Source: Sphingopyxis sp. (lineage in GTDB: Bacteria; Pseudomonadota; Alphaproteobacteria; Sphingomonadales; Sphingomonadaceae). From it: 64,000 bases of DNA. The DNA lies in NCBI GenBank assembly GCA_002733865.1, contig NVXM01000026.1, forward strand, positions 62,001 through 126,000, read 5' to 3'. Positions within the stretch are counted from its first letter, which is position 1. Each line of letters opens with the position of its first letter. Positions 36,808 through 46,967 of this stretch are shown here, one piece after another. The notes under the pieces are model-generated. The model saw only the letters and a list, made by a program, of their open reading frames with translations, did no database searches and was not told where the DNA came from. Made by a program: the position numbers and the translations under genes.

Positions 36808-37913
36808 GATAGCTGATTCTCCGCTGCCTGATTGATCAGGGCCGCAGCCTGCTCAACCTCTTCGATACTGTTATAGCGCCCAAAGCCCAGACGAATGGAA
36901 GACTTAATTTGAGCCGGTTCCAATCCAAGCGCACTCAGGACATGGCTGGGTCTTCCCGATCCGCTGGCACAGGCAGAGCCGGCGGAAAAGGCGACGCCGC
37001 GGACATCCGACATCAACCGAGCGACATCAAGACCATCGCGGCGGATATTGAGATTGCCGGCATATCGCTGGGCCAGCAATCCGTTCACCGTCCAATCGCC
37101 GAACAGACTGTGCGCCGTTTCCGCCAGTTTGGTGATATGCGCCATATCTTCCTGCCGACGTTCGGCACAAAGCTTCGCTGCCCTCCCCAGTCCGACGCAG
37201 AGCGCAGGAGAAAGTGTACCGGACCGTATTCCCTGCTCCTGGCCACCACCATGGATCAGCGGCGGCAGCTCGATACCGTCCCGCACCCACAATGCCCCGA
37301 TGCCTTTTGGACCATAAATCTTGTGCCCAGACAGCGCGATCAAATCCGCCTGCTGCGGTATATCAAGCCGACCAAATCCCTGCACCGCATCGCACAGCAT
37401 CAGCGCTCCGTTGCGGTGGGCCATCTCCGCGATTTGCTCGACTGGCTGAATGGTTCCGATTTCATTGTTGACCAGCATCGCTCCGACCAGCGCGGTCTGC
37501 TGGTCCAGACATGCTTCCATATCTTCCAGACTCACCAGCCCTTCCTGACCGACGTCGAGCAAGCTGGTTTCAAAGCCTTGCGTTCGATACCACAAGGCCG
37601 TGTCCCGCACCGCGGCATGTTCGGTATCAAGAACCGTGATCTGTTTGCGCCCTTCGCGGGTTCGCACGGCACCCATGGCCAGATTAATTGCCTCGGTCGC
37701 ACTGCCGGTAAAAATCACCCGTCCTCCGTCTGGCAGCAAGCCAGCGACCTGATCACGTGCCACTTCAACAGCAGCAGCGGCTTGACGCCCCATGAGATGC
37801 GGGCTGTGCGGATTACCGAAATTATCCTTCAGCCAAGGCAACATCGCGTCCACAACTTCCGGCGCAATGGGCGTAGTCGCCTGGTTGTCCAGATAGATCG
37901 GCTTCATCACCAT
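36804..37913 (-). CDS. Cysteine desulfurase (second of a tandem pair)
   Basis: This PLP enzyme removes sulfur from cysteine for Fe-S cluster or tRNA thiolation. The 369 residues include YLDNQATTP, the histidine in DTEHAAVRD, the PLP lysine in LSGHKIYGPKG, and the sulfur-carrying cysteine loop SAGSACASGSGRPSHV, so it looks catalytically complete. It starts three bases after the other desulfurase gene and overlaps the ferredoxin gene. An ATG at 37907 is an alternative start. Confidence 0.9.
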   Translation of the reverse strand: MVMKPIYLDNQATTPIAPEVVDAMLPWLKDNFGNPHSPHLMGRQAAAAVEVARDQVAGLLPDGGRVIFTGSATEAINLAMGAVRTREGRKQITVLDTEHAAVRDTALWYRTQGFETSLLDVGQEGLVSLEDMEACLDQQTALVGAMLVNNEIGTIQPVEQIAEMAHRNGALMLCDAVQGFGRLDIPQQADLIALSGHKIYGPKGIGALWVRDGIELPPLIHGGGQEQGIRSGTLSPALCVGLGRAAKLCAERRQEDMAHITKLAETAHSLFGDWTVNGLLAQRYAGNLNIRRDGLDVARLMSDVRGVAFSAGSACASGSGRPSHVLSALGLEPAQIKSSIRLGFGRYNSIEEVEQAAALINQAAENQLS

Positions 37914-37916
37914 GGC

Positions 37917-38990
37917 TCAGGCGCTTTTCGCTTCGGCAAAAATCGACTGCCATTTGTCGATGAAAGCATAGATTTGCGCTCGGCTGGTGTCGCGCCCGAT
38001 ACTTACCCGTATCACTTCCCGTGCGACTTGCGGGTCGGTGCCCATGGCCTCGAGAACATGGCTGGTTTTGAGCGTTCCCGACGAACAGGCGCTGCCCGCC
38101 GATACCGAAAATCCGGCCATATCAAATTTGATCAGCTGAGTATTCGCGGCGACGCCCGGCATATGGTAACTGCCGATCGTGGCAATGCGCTGGGCATTTT
38201 CTGCGACCACGGCCCCTCCCGCTTTGCGAATTGCGTCATCAAGATGCTTACGCAACTCGGCTGCTCTTCCCGCCCAGTTGGCTGGTGCCTCCAAAGCGGC
38301 GGTCATGCCCATGATGTAAGGCAGATTCTGGGTACCGGATCGATAGCCCTGTTCCTGCCCGCCATCGGCCCGCAGCAGCCGGAGATCCTTTACCAATAGC
38401 GCGCCGACACCGGGCGGTCCGCCAAATTTATGGCCGGCTACAATGATCAGGTCAGCATCGGGCAAAGGCAGCTTGCCAATCGATTGCGAGCAATCCGCCA
38501 GCAAATAGCTGCCCCGGTCGCGGACCACCTTTGCAATTGCATCCAGATCCTGCATCACGCCGGTTTCATTGTTCACCGACTGAATCGCCACCAGGGTCGG
38601 CTCTTCTGCGCTTTTGAGCAAATGATTCAAATGCGACGGAGCGACGATACCGTTGCGATCAACGGGAATGGAATGGGCATTTTGCGCGAACCTCAAAACC
38701 ACGTCATGCTCCACCGGAGAAACATATTGCTCCGCCGGCTTCGACTGCGTCAGCGCCATCCGGATCGCTTCGCTTGCGCCGCTGGTGAATAGCACATCGC
38801 CGCCCCAGCCCAGCGCATCCTTGAACCGCCGCCGCGCGTTTTCCAGCATCGATTGTGCCGCACGTCCGTCGCCATGCGGAGAGGACGGGTTGGCCCAGCG
38901 CTCGAAACCTTCGATGCAGGCCTGTTTGGCGACCTCGAGCATCGGCGCGGTGGCTGCATAGTCAAGGTAGATGCGTTTGGTTTCGGTCAC
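37917..38990 (-). CDS. Cysteine desulfurase (first of a tandem pair)
   Basis: The 357-residue protein is a diverged paralogue of the next gene. It has YLDYAATAPM, the histidine in SPVEHDVVLRF, the PLP lysine in VAGHKFGGPPG and the loop SAGSACSSGTLKTSH. Both paralogues keep all key residues. No IscU, SufU or SufE scaffold gene is in view. It diverges from an alpha/beta hydrolase gene over about 140 bases. Confidence 0.9.
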   Translation of the reverse strand: MTETKRIYLDYAATAPMLEVAKQACIEGFERWANPSSPHGDGRAAQSMLENARRRFKDALGWGGDVLFTSGASEAIRMALTQSKPAEQYVSPVEHDVVLRFAQNAHSIPVDRNGIVAPSHLNHLLKSAEEPTLVAIQSVNNETGVMQDLDAIAKVVRDRGSYLLADCSQSIGKLPLPDADLIIVAGHKFGGPPGVGALLVKDLRLLRADGGQEQGYRSGTQNLPYIMGMTAALEAPANWAGRAAELRKHLDDAIRKAGGAVVAENAQRIATIGSYHMPGVAANTQLIKFDMAGFSVSAGSACSSGTLKTSHVLEAMGTDPQVAREVIRVSIGRDTSRAQIYAFIDKWQSIFAEAKSA

Positions 38991-39133
38991 GATAGCGGCA
39001 AAATCTCTCTGGCTTGCGGGATTGAGTTGCGGATTTGTCCACTCACCCTATATAGGCGCTATATCCAGCGCAAAAGCTATTCTATATTCTCGTGTTCTGG
39101 AAAATATAATTTTGATCGAAGAATTGAAAATCC

Positions 39134-39790
39134 ATGCCAGATGTAATTTTTACCGGACCCGAAGGCCGCCTAGAAGGCCGTTTTAGCCCAGGCCCCCGTG
39201 ATCGCGCTCCGGTTGCCATGATATTGCACCCCCACCCGCAGGCGGGCGGCACGATGAACGACCGGATCACGCAGGCGATGTACAAGACCTTTGTGAAACG
39301 TGGTTTTGCCACGCTGCGATTCAATTTTCGCGGCGTCGGTCGTTCGCAGGGCGTATTCGATAACGGCATTGGCGAATTGTCCGACGCAGCCGCAGCGCTT
39401 GACTGGGTGCAGAGCTTTCATCCCGAGGCGCAGACCACCTGGATCGCTGGCTACAGCTTTGGCGCATGGATCGGCATGCAGCTTTTGATGCGTCGTCCGG
39501 AAATTCGCGGCTTTATCTCGGTCTCGCCGCCAGCCAATATGTATGATTTCAACTTTCTCGCTCCCTGCCCCTCTTCGGGTATCATTGTGCAGGGCGTGAA
39601 TGACGAAGTCGTCACCCCCAGCGCGGTGCAGAAACTGGTCGACAAGCTGCGGACCCAGAAACATATCACGATTCATCATGACGAGATTCCCCGGGCCAAC
39701 CATTTCTACGAAAATGAGATGGATTTGCTAATGGGATCGATCGACAATTATCTCGACATGCGGCTGGCACCAGACTCGCCGATCAAATAA
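39134..39790 (+). CDS. Alpha/beta hydrolase
   Basis: The 218-residue cytosolic hydrolase has the nucleophile elbow GYSFGA, the oxyanion block HPHPQAGGTMND and RFNFRGVGRSQG, an acid residue likely in GVNDEVV, and a histidine in RANHFYENE. This group of short hydrolases (PF12146/DUF-type) has no settled substrate. It is divergent from the desulfurase pair. Confidence 0.85.
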   Translation: MPDVIFTGPEGRLEGRFSPGPRDRAPVAMILHPHPQAGGTMNDRITQAMYKTFVKRGFATLRFNFRGVGRSQGVFDNGIGELSDAAAALDWVQSFHPEAQTTWIAGYSFGAWIGMQLLMRRPEIRGFISVSPPANMYDFNFLAPCPSSGIIVQGVNDEVVTPSAVQKLVDKLRTQKHITIHHDEIPRANHFYENEMDLLMGSIDNYLDMRLAPDSPIK

Positions 39791-39792
39791 GT

Positions 39793-39996
39793 TCAGTCCT
39801 CGGACACCGTCTGAACGGGTTGATTGCTCTCGGGCACTGGTATTGTCTGGATTGCCACATTGGCGAACATCACGGCAGCGGCCACAAGCATGAGCCAGCC
39901 CTGTTTCTTGTTGATGCCCTTGCGGAGCACATAGATTCCGCCAGCGAAGAGGGCGGCTCCTGCCAGCATCAGCACTGATAAGATCAGGTTGGTCAT
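39793..39996 (-). CDS. Small membrane protein of unknown function
   Basis: The 67-residue product has two hydrophobic helices (LILSVLMLAGAALFAGGIYV and GWLMLVAAAVMFANVAI) joined by a basic loop RKGINKKQ, then a polar tail. I prefer the ATG at 39996 over an earlier in-frame start at 40032, which adds a Cys-rich leader. It ends two bases from the convergent hydrolase stop. Confidence 0.6.
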   Translation of the reverse strand: MTNLILSVLMLAGAALFAGGIYVLRKGINKKQGWLMLVAAAVMFANVAIQTIPVPESNQPVQTVSED

Positions 39997-40191
39997 AAAC
40001 TGACCGTTATCGGTGCACCAACAGCCTGACAATCAAATGTTGCGATCCTCGTCCAGAAATCCCCAAGGGCGGATTACAGCAGCGCACTCCATTTCCGGCC
40101 AGAAATGGTGGGCCAGTTTGTCAACCACTCACAATTTCGGTAATACAGGCATCCCGACGATATACCAGAGGAGGCCGACCGGAACAGCATC

Positions 40192-40665
40192 GTGAGCCCC
40201 GATCCTCCGCTTTACATTTTCGCTACGCTGCCGGACTCATTTGATCTCGCGCACTTGCCATGGCGCGAAACGGCGTATGGGAAAATAATGCTCAACCGCG
40301 CCAAATTCGAGAATCTCGAGATGGTTGAAGTCATTGTCGATGCCATGTCCTTTCTGCTCTCCCGTCTCACACCGGCAGAAACGAAACAGCTGATTCTCGC
40401 GATCAATCATCAAGCGCATGCAGCCGAAACCCTGTCACCAAATGATTCTGCCATTGGCGTGGCGCTCACCGAACATCTGAGCAGTGCCATGTATGTGCCG
40501 GAGGTCCATCAGCGACTGTTGTTGCTGGGCAAAAGGATCGGGGAAAGCCTGAACGCCAATGCAGCCGCATGGATGCCATCGCAGAAGATCATGAGCTTTG
40601 CCAAGTTTGACGCAACGGTCGCAGAATATCTAGACCGGGGCCCTGTGCTGGACGCCCGTCTGTAA
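40192..40665 (+). CDS. Hypothetical protein
   Basis: I do not recognise this 157-residue soluble protein (GTG start; PPLYIFATLPDSFDLAHLPW near the N-terminus). It appears mostly helical with no signal peptide or membrane helix. AGGAGG lies about 25 bases before the GTG, farther than usual. It converges with pckA and no partner is evident. Confidence 0.6.
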   Translation: MSPDPPLYIFATLPDSFDLAHLPWRETAYGKIMLNRAKFENLEMVEVIVDAMSFLLSRLTPAETKQLILAINHQAHAAETLSPNDSAIGVALTEHLSSAMYVPEVHQRLLLLGKRIGESLNANAAAWMPSQKIMSFAKFDATVAEYLDRGPVLDARL

Positions 40666-40761
40666 CATCATCGACGCAGGCGCTCGCTCAGCCGCTATTG
40701 CTGCACACGACCGACAGGGCGATCCGAAAGCCAGCAATCCATAAAATGCAGCAACGATCCC

Positions 40762-40793
40762 GGCGGCGACGGCTCTTAAGCCCCGTCGCCGCC
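40762..40793 (-). terminator. GC-rich hairpin downstream of pckA
   Basis: A perfect 11-bp stem (GGCGGCGACGG with CCGTCGCCGCC) with a 10-base loop lies about 20 bases past the pckA stop and between the convergent genes. It lacks a clear T run on the minus strand, so intrinsic termination is uncertain. Confidence 0.5.
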
Positions 40794-40809
40794 AGGGACC
40801 GAATGGCAA

Positions 40810-42405
40810 CTATGCTGCCGAAGGAGCTGCTTCCCGAACGTTCTGGTCAACATGCTCGGCAAACTGTTCAAAATTATCGATGAACAATTTGACCAGCTTT
40901 TGCGCGGTATCATCATAAGCGCTCGGATCCGACCAAGTCGAACGGGGATCCAGGATAGCGCTATCAACGCCCGGCACCGAAACCGGCACTTCAAAGCCAA
41001 AATTCTCGTCGATACGGAACTCGCCGTCGTTCAGGCTGCCGTCCAATGCTGCGTTGAGCAAAGCCCGGGTCGCCTTGATCGGCATCCGGTTACCTTCGCC
41101 ATATTTGCCGCCGGTCCAGCCCGTATTCACCAGCCAGCAGCGCACGCCGCCCTTGGCAATCCGCTCTTTCAACAAATTGCCGTAAACCGACGGGTGCCGC
41201 GGCATGAACGGCGCGCCGAAGCAGGTCGAGAACGTCGCTTCCGGCTCGGTCACACCGATTTCCGTACCAGCAACCTTTGCGGTATAGCCGGAGAGGAAGT
41301 GATACATCGCTTGCTCTGGTGTCAGGCGCGAAATTGGAGGCAATACACCGAATGCATCAGCGGTCAGCATGATGATATTCTTGGGAACCGGCCCCATATT
41401 TTCTTCGGAAGCATTGGGGATAAACTCGATCGGATAGGCGCCGCGCGTGTTTTCCGCTTTGCTATTGTCGTCCAGGTCCAGTTCCCGGGTTTCCGGGTCC
41501 ATAACGACATTTTCCAGCACGGTGCCGAACCGGCGCGTGGTAGCATAAATTTCCGGCTCCGCGTCCTCCGAAAGCCGGATCATCTTGGCGTAGCAGCCGC
41601 CTTCGAAATTGAATACCGCGGTATCGGACCAGCCATGCTCGTCATCGCCAATCAATGTCCGGCTGGCATCAGCGGAGAGAGTGGTTTTGCCGGTTCCGGA
41701 AAGACCAAAGAAAATCGCCGTGTCGCCTTCCGGTCCGATATTGGCAGAGCAATGCATCGGCATCACCGAATCCAGCGGCAACAGATAGTTGAGCAGACCG
41801 AACACCGACTTTTTCATTTCTCCGGCATAAGCGGTGCCGCCGATCAGGATCAGCTTCTCGGTCAGGTTAACGGCAATGACGGTTTCGCTGCGCGTGCCAT
41901 GACGCGCAGGATCAGCCTTGAAGCTTGGCAGATCGATGATCGTATATTCTGGCTCAAACGCATCCAGTTCGTCAGCATTTGGCCGTACCAGCATCGTGCG
42001 AATAAACAGGTTGTGCCAGGCCAGTTCGTTGATAATGCGGACATTGACACGATGCTCCGGCTGCGAACCGCCGAACAAATCCTGCACGAACAACGTGTCT
42101 TTTTCACCGAGCGCAGCGATGAAATCTTCTTTCAGCGCAGCAAAATGCTCCGGCGTCATGCCGACGTTGGTCTTGCCCCACCAGACACTGTCTTCGGTTT
42201 CGCCATCGCGGACAATGAATTTGTCATTGGCGGAGCGTCCGGTGTGCTTTCCGGTTTCTACGACCAGAGGGCCGTCTTTGGCCAAATGCCCTTCGCCCCG
42301 GGAAACTGCGGCTTCAACCAGAGCCGGCGCACCAAGGTTCCAATGCTGCTCGGCCGAATTGGTAAAGCCTTGATCATTTAACGAAACAGACGAAGCATTT
42401 GGCAC
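40810..42405 (-). CDS. pckA: Phosphoenolpyruvate carboxykinase (ATP)
   Basis: PckA makes PEP from oxaloacetate and ATP for gluconeogenesis. The 531-residue protein has the kinase loop [20 protein letters not shown], the metal/oxaloacetate site [12 protein letters not shown] and [13 protein letters not shown]. It diverges from chvI across 238 bases. In several alphaproteobacteria pckA is next to chvIG and its expression depends on them, so shared control is plausible. Confidence 0.97.
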   Translation of the reverse strand: MPNASSVSLNDQGFTNSAEQHWNLGAPALVEAAVSRGEGHLAKDGPLVVETGKHTGRSANDKFIVRDGETEDSVWWGKTNVGMTPEHFAALKEDFIAALGEKDTLFVQDLFGGSQPEHRVNVRIINELAWHNLFIRTMLVRPNADELDAFEPEYTIIDLPSFKADPARHGTRSETVIAVNLTEKLILIGGTAYAGEMKKSVFGLLNYLLPLDSVMPMHCSANIGPEGDTAIFFGLSGTGKTTLSADASRTLIGDDEHGWSDTAVFNFEGGCYAKMIRLSEDAEPEIYATTRRFGTVLENVVMDPETRELDLDDNSKAENTRGAYPIEFIPNASEENMGPVPKNIIMLTADAFGVLPPISRLTPEQAMYHFLSGYTAKVAGTEIGVTEPEATFSTCFGAPFMPRHPSVYGNLLKERIAKGGVRCWLVNTGWTGGKYGEGNRMPIKATRALLNAALDGSLNDGEFRIDENFGFEVPVSVPGVDSAILDPRSTWSDPSAYDDTAQKLVKLFIDNFEQFAEHVDQNVREAAPSAA

Positions 42406-42643
42406 AGATAATCCCCTATGGCTTGAAACAGATTGAAGTCACGCCGATCTGGCGAATTTGCATTGGCGCTTACTGAACGATATCGAGTCGGTCAAATTTC
42501 TTCACAATCACATACCAAAAATATAGAATTTACAAGCATTTCGCATGACCGCGTTCGGATCAGTTCACGACAAGCCATCTTGTAACATATTATCCCATCC
42601 CCTAGGTCACATTCAGCGAAAGCGGCAAAGGAACGCGGAGAAA
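42406..42643. promoter_or_regulatory. Divergent pckA / chvI control region
   Basis: The region is AT-rich compared with its neighbours and must hold promoters for both directions. I see no single clear box that I can name. ChvI binding here is a prediction from family knowledge only. Confidence 0.4.
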
Positions 42644-43348
42644 ATGACAGCCAATATTGCTCTTGTCGATGACGACCGCAATATATTGACGTCGGTGTCG
42701 ATCGCCTTGCAGGCAGAAGGCTTCGTCACGCGTGTCTATTCGGACAGTGAAGCAGCGCTGCACGCGATTTTGGAAAACCCGCCAGACCTTGCCGTTTTTG
42801 ACATCAAGATGCCAAAAATGGACGGACTGGAGCTGCTGCGCAGGGTTCGCGAAAAATCCAATTTGCCGGTTATCTTCCTGACCTCAAAGGATGAAGAACT
42901 GGACGAGGCCCTCGGCCTTGCGATGGGCGCGGATGACTATATCAAAAAGCCATTTTCCCAGCGTTTGCTGATCGCCCGGGTACGCTCGATATTGCGGCGC
43001 ACGGACTTCATCAAGTCTGTCGACGAAGGGCAGGATGACGAAGCGGCCGAGCCTCTTGTGCGCGGCAATCTGGAAATGGACCCCGCTCGCCATCTTGTCC
43101 GCTGGAAGGATGCAAATGTGACTCTGACCGTCACCGAATTCATGATATTGGAGACGCTGGCGCACAGGCCTGGTGTGGTAAAAAGCCGAAACCAGCTGAT
43201 GGACGCCGCGTATCAGGATGATGTCTATGTCGATGACCGCACGATCGACAGTCACATCAAGAGATTGCGGCGAAAATTTCGCGAGGTCGATTCTGAATTT
43301 GACGCAATAGATACGCTATATGGAGCCGGTTATCGTTACACCGAATGA
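42644..43348 (+). CDS. chvI: Response regulator ChvI (OmpR family)
   Basis: ChvI is the DNA-binding partner of ChvG. The 234-residue protein has the acidic pocket LVDDDRN, the phospho-acceptor D53 in [11 protein letters not shown], the lysine in DDYIKKPFS, and a C-terminal winged helix ending [12 protein letters not shown] chose the ATG at 42644 because GCGGAG precedes it and the receiver domain starts at once; an in-frame start at 42545 would add a leader with no homology. Its last 29 bases overlap the chvG frame. Confidence 0.95.
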   Translation: MTANIALVDDDRNILTSVSIALQAEGFVTRVYSDSEAALHAILENPPDLAVFDIKMPKMDGLELLRRVREKSNLPVIFLTSKDEELDEALGLAMGADDYIKKPFSQRLLIARVRSILRRTDFIKSVDEGQDDEAAEPLVRGNLEMDPARHLVRWKDANVTLTVTEFMILETLAHRPGVVKSRNQLMDAAYQDDVYVDDRTIDSHIKRLRRKFREVDSEFDAIDTLYGAGYRYTE

Positions 43349-44903
43349 CGACGAACCAGAGGAGGAAAGCGGACTGTCGCTGCGCTGGTCGGCCCGGCTC
43401 TCTCTGACAACCCGGATATTGGTCGTCAACGTGCTCGCGATTGCGTTGCTCGCTGGCGGATTATTCTATCTCAACAATTATCGTGACCGGCTGACCGAAG
43501 AGAGGCTGACACAGGCAAGACTGCAGTTGACAATCGTTGCCGATGCATTGTCGACCGGCAACGCCGATTACAAAAGCGCTCTCATGCGCAAATTTTCGCA
43601 GCATCTAGGAGCGCGACTGCGGTTTTATGCTCCCGATGGTACGAAGCTCATCGACAGTTTTGCACTGGCCAAGCCGACCTATCAGCTGATCGACCCGGAG
43701 ACCGAGCCATGGCGAAAAGATGCCGCTCGCCTGCTCGATCAAACCATCGAAGGTTTCGTGGTCAGCGCGCCCATCCCGAACTTCAGCGAACCGGCTGAGG
43801 ATGTCGCCGACCAGTGGTCTGAACTCGTCGCCGCGAAAAATCAGTCCGCCGCGGTGAGCTCGGTCAGTTTTGCGCCAGACCGGACGCCGGTGATTGCAGC
43901 CGGGAAAACGCTGTCTGACGGCACCGGCTCCATACTGTTAACCTCCAATGCCCGCGATATAACGCGGATCGTCAGAGCGGAGCGATCCAGCGTTTTGCTG
44001 GTGATATTGGTCGCCGCTGCGGTTTCAATCCTGCTTTCGCTTTTTCTGGCCCGCACCATCGTCCAGCCCATTCGAAAGCTGGCACGCGCCGCTCTGCGGG
44101 TTCGCATGGGACGGTCCGACGAGATTGCCATTCCGAAAATGCCCGGTCGGCGCGACGAAATCGGTCAATTGAGCCGCGCGCTATCCGACATGAGCGCGGC
44201 ACTGCGCGACCGGATCAACGCCACGGAAGCCTTCGCAGCCGACGTCAGCCACGAAATCAAGAACCCCCTCGCCTCGCTGCGGTCGGCGCTGGAAGGGCTG
44301 GAACGCGTCACGGATCCGAACCTGCAGAAACAGCTTCTTGACGTCGCCAACGACGATGTTCGCCGCATCGACCGGCTGATCAACGATATCTCTGATGCCT
44401 CTCGGGTCGACGCCGAGCTGGCGCGGGCAAAGTTTGAACCGATCGATATCGGCAAGATGCTGGAACAGCTGCTCGCCGCACGCGAGCAACGGGACTCCAA
44501 TCTCGGCGTACATATTGCCTTTGCCAGACCAGCCAAAAATGTTGCCAGAGTGATGGGCGATGGCGGACGCCTCGAGCGTGTGTTCAGCAATTTGCTCGAC
44601 AACGCGGTTTCCTTTTCACCGAAAGGCGGCCTGGTCGAAATCATGGCGACGCCGGACGGTGATGATATCGTCATCCATATCGCAGATCAGGGTCCAGGCG
44701 TGCTCCCGGAACAGCGGGAACAGGTTTTTCAGCGCTTTCACTCTGACAGGCCCAACGGCGAGGCATTCGGGAAACATAGCGGCCTCGGCCTCGCGATCGC
44801 CAAGACGATCATCGACGGACATCAGGGCGCCATCGAGGTAATCGACCGGCCCGGCAGTCAGACCGGTGCCTGTTTCGAAATTCGTCTGCCGAGAGCCTTG
44901 TGA
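43320..44903 (+). CDS. chvG: Sensor histidine kinase ChvG
   Basis: ChvG is a membrane kinase that senses acid or envelope stress and phosphorylates ChvI. The 527-residue protein has a first helix ([20 protein letters not shown]), a periplasmic region, a second helix near residues 220-240, a HAMP segment, the phospho-histidine in [15 protein letters not shown], and ATP-binding boxes [15 protein letters not shown] and [10 protein letters not shown]. The ATG at 43320 overlaps chvI by 29 bases and lacks a clean ribosome binding site. AGGAGG lies further in (near 43360), so the true start may be later. Confidence 0.95.
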   Translation: MEPVIVTPNDDEPEEESGLSLRWSARLSLTTRILVVNVLAIALLAGGLFYLNNYRDRLTEERLTQARLQLTIVADALSTGNADYKSALMRKFSQHLGARLRFYAPDGTKLIDSFALAKPTYQLIDPETEPWRKDAARLLDQTIEGFVVSAPIPNFSEPAEDVADQWSELVAAKNQSAAVSSVSFAPDRTPVIAAGKTLSDGTGSILLTSNARDITRIVRAERSSVLLVILVAAAVSILLSLFLARTIVQPIRKLARAALRVRMGRSDEIAIPKMPGRRDEIGQLSRALSDMSAALRDRINATEAFAADVSHEIKNPLASLRSALEGLERVTDPNLQKQLLDVANDDVRRIDRLINDISDASRVDAELARAKFEPIDIGKMLEQLLAAREQRDSNLGVHIAFARPAKNVARVMGDGGRLERVFSNLLDNAVSFSPKGGLVEIMATPDGDDIVIHIADQGPGVLPEQREQVFQRFHSDRPNGEAFGKHSGLGLAIAKTIIDGHQGAIEVIDRPGSQTGACFEIRLPRAL

Positions 44904-45346
44904 TGACCGATAACGCAGGCGTTGATGATCAAACTACCCTTCACGCGACCGCCGTTGCCATTTCCGGTTCCGGAATCCTGATTCGCGGCAAGTCGGGATC
45001 GGGCAAGTCTGATCTGGCCCTGCGGCTGATCGATCGCGGCGCAACACTGATCAGCGACGATCAGGTGGAAATCAGCCGCAAAGGCGAACAACTTCTTATG
45101 AGCCCGCCAGCCAGCCTTGCCGGTAAATTGGAGGTTCGCTCCCTTGGCATATGCGAGCGCGACTATGACTCGGGAATAGCGCTCCGGCTGATCATCGAGC
45201 TGAAAGACCACCCCGACCGTTTCCCGATGGATAATCAGGTCATGATTTTGCTGGGAATCAAGGTCCCGTGCTGTACATTGGCCGCTATGGAAACAAGTGC
45301 AGCCATCAAGGCAGAATGGGCCTTGCAGCGCGTGGCCGGATCGTGA
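44903..45346 (+). CDS. hprK: HPr kinase/phosphorylase, short alphaproteobacterial form
   Basis: HprK phosphorylates or dephosphorylates a serine of HPr. This 147-residue protein keeps only the C-terminal kinase domain, with the P-loop IRGKSGSGKSDLALRLID and the DDQVEI strand. The N-terminal domain of Firmicute HprK is missing, as is usual in alphaproteobacteria. The ATG overlaps the chvG stop (TGATG). Its likely substrate, HPr, is encoded 1.3 kb downstream in the same run. Confidence 0.93.
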   Translation: MTDNAGVDDQTTLHATAVAISGSGILIRGKSGSGKSDLALRLIDRGATLISDDQVEISRKGEQLLMSPPASLAGKLEVRSLGICERDYDSGIALRLIIELKDHPDRFPMDNQVMILLGIKVPCCTLAAMETSAAIKAEWALQRVAGS

Positions 45347-46278
45347 GCGGAAAACTTACCAAAGCCGTGCTGCTGGTTACCGGTCTGTCCGGCGCCGGCA
45401 AGTCAACAGCGTTGAAGACGCTGGAAGATATCGGCTGGGAAACCATCGATAATTTCCCGTTTCGGCTGGTCGAACGATTGCTCAAAACCGAACCTGCAAG
45501 TTCAAGGAACGATCGAGATCCACCGCTCGCGCTTGGCTTCGATACCCGGACCAGAGGATTTGAGCCGGGCAAACTGATCGAGCTGGTCAAGCGCCTGCAA
45601 AAAAACCAGAATTATCAAATATCTACTCTCTATCTCGACTGCACGGGCAGCGAACTGGAGCGGCGTTACGCGGAAACGAGAAGACGCCACCCGCTTGCAC
45701 TCGACCGGCCAGCCACGCACGGTATATCCCTCGAACGAACGATGCTGGCCCCTTTTCGACGCTGGGCCGATCATGTCATTGATACCACCGACTTGACGGC
45801 CAACGATCTGCAACGTCAGATCCGTGAGCAGTTCATGGTGAACAAGGATGCGATCACGACGGTGACCCTCACCAGTTTCGGCTTTTCTCGCGGTATCCCC
45901 AATAATATCGACCTGTTGTTTGACGTTCGTTTCCTCGCTAACCCGTTCTGGGATTCAGAACTCAAGCTAAAGACGGGACAGGACGCCGAAGTGGCAGAAT
46001 ATATCAGCAAGGACCCAGCTTATCCGGAAGCGATCGAGAAAATTCTCGACATGCTCAAATTTCTGCTGCCCCGCTATCAGGACGCCGGTAAGGCCTATGT
46101 GAATATCGGTATTGGCTGCACGGGCGGACGTCACAGATCGGTACATGTGGCCGAGCGCCTGAGCAAAGACTTGCGTGCCAGCGGATTTTCGCCCAATGTC
46201 CTGCATCGCAACTTGGCGTCACGGCCGATGGAAGCGCTCGAATCTATGCAGAAATTAAACGGGAACAAGGGAATTTAA
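45343..46278 (+). CDS. rapZ: RNase adapter protein RapZ (YvcJ family)
   Basis: RapZ-family proteins are P-loop NTPases; in enterobacteria RapZ delivers small RNAs to RNase E in response to glucosamine-6-P. The 311-residue protein has GLSGAGKSTALKTLED, then RFLANPFWD, and the C-terminal CTGGRHRSVHVAERL typical of the family. The GTG at 45343 overlaps the hprK stop (GTGA). The frame upstream to 45268 is open but lies within hprK. What it regulates in this organism is unknown. Confidence 0.95.
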   Translation: MSGKLTKAVLLVTGLSGAGKSTALKTLEDIGWETIDNFPFRLVERLLKTEPASSRNDRDPPLALGFDTRTRGFEPGKLIELVKRLQKNQNYQISTLYLDCTGSELERRYAETRRRHPLALDRPATHGISLERTMLAPFRRWADHVIDTTDLTANDLQRQIREQFMVNKDAITTVTLTSFGFSRGIPNNIDLLFDVRFLANPFWDSELKLKTGQDAEVAEYISKDPAYPEAIEKILDMLKFLLPRYQDAGKAYVNIGIGCTGGRHRSVHVAERLSKDLRASGFSPNVLHRNLASRPMEALESMQKLNGNKGI

Positions 46279-46283
46279 TCGGG

Positions 46284-46688
46284 ATGATTGGATTGGTTCT
46301 CGTGACACACGGGCATTTGGCAACAGAGTTTGTCATCGCCATGGAACATGTCGTCGGCCCGCAGAAGGCGATCGCCGCGATCGGTATCGGTGCGCGTGAT
46401 GATATGGAAGTCCGCCGCCGCGAAATCGCCGATTGCGTAGCCAAGGTGGATTCGGGTGATGGCGTCATCATATTGACCGACCTGTTTGGCGGTACGCCCT
46501 CCAATCTTGCCATTTCACTGATGGAAAAAGGCAAGGTCGAGGTGATCGCCGGCGTCAATCTGCCGATGCTGATCCGGCTCGATGGTGCCCGCAAGTCGAT
46601 GGACGTAGTATCGGCCATCGCTGCCGCAAAAGAAGCCGGCCAGAAATATATCAGCGTTGCCTCGGAGATATTGGGAAGCGACGCGTGA
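46284..46688 (+). CDS. PTS system EIIA component, mannose family
   Basis: The 134-residue protein carries the phospho-histidine at H9 in LVTHGHLATEF and ILTDLFGGTPSNLA. No EIIB, EIIC or EIID sugar-transport gene is nearby, so it probably works in a regulatory phosphorelay rather than in transport. It starts five bases after rapZ and overlaps ptsH by four bases. Confidence 0.93.
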   Translation: MIGLVLVTHGHLATEFVIAMEHVVGPQKAIAAIGIGARDDMEVRRREIADCVAKVDSGDGVIILTDLFGGTPSNLAISLMEKGKVEVIAGVNLPMLIRLDGARKSMDVVSAIAAAKEAGQKYISVASEILGSDA

Positions 46689-46963
46689 GCGAAGTGCGCA
46701 AAACAGTAGAGATCACCAACAGCCGCGGCCTCCACGCCCGGGCGAGTGCCAAATTTGTAACCTATGTCAGCAAGTTGCCCGCCGACCTGGACGTCAGGGT
46801 GGCGAAAGACGGCAGCGAGGTCACCGGATCATCGATCATGGGCCTGATGATGCTCGGCGCAGCCAAGGGCGACAGCATCGAGATTATCGTGTCGGGTGAT
46901 CAGGCCGAGAGCGCGCTGGACAAATTAGCGGGACTGGTCGTCGACGGATTCGGCGAAGACTGA
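46685..46963 (+). CDS. ptsH: Phosphocarrier protein HPr
   Basis: HPr passes phosphate from EI to EIIA. The 92-residue protein has the active histidine H17 in RGLHARASAKF and a regulatory serine S50 in GSSIMGLMML, the site that HprK would phosphorylate. Both are intact. EI (ptsI) does not follow here and must be elsewhere if the relay is complete. It overlaps the EIIA gene (GTGA). Confidence 0.96.
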   Translation: MSEVRKTVEITNSRGLHARASAKFVTYVSKLPADLDVRVAKDGSEVTGSSIMGLMMLGAAKGDSIEIIVSGDQAESALDKLAGLVVDGFGED

Positions 46964-46967
46964 TCCC

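Noticed and set aside
36909-38399. 496-codon plus-strand ORF across both cysteine desulfurases
   Set aside because: It spans two genuine genes on the other strand and has no protein-like features.
40852-42381. 509-codon plus-strand ORF opposite pckA
   Set aside because: Shadow frame of a well-conserved gene; no motif and no ribosome binding site.
44903-45346. hprK as a truncated pseudogene
   Set aside because: The lack of the N-terminal domain is normal in alphaproteobacteria and the P-loop is intact.
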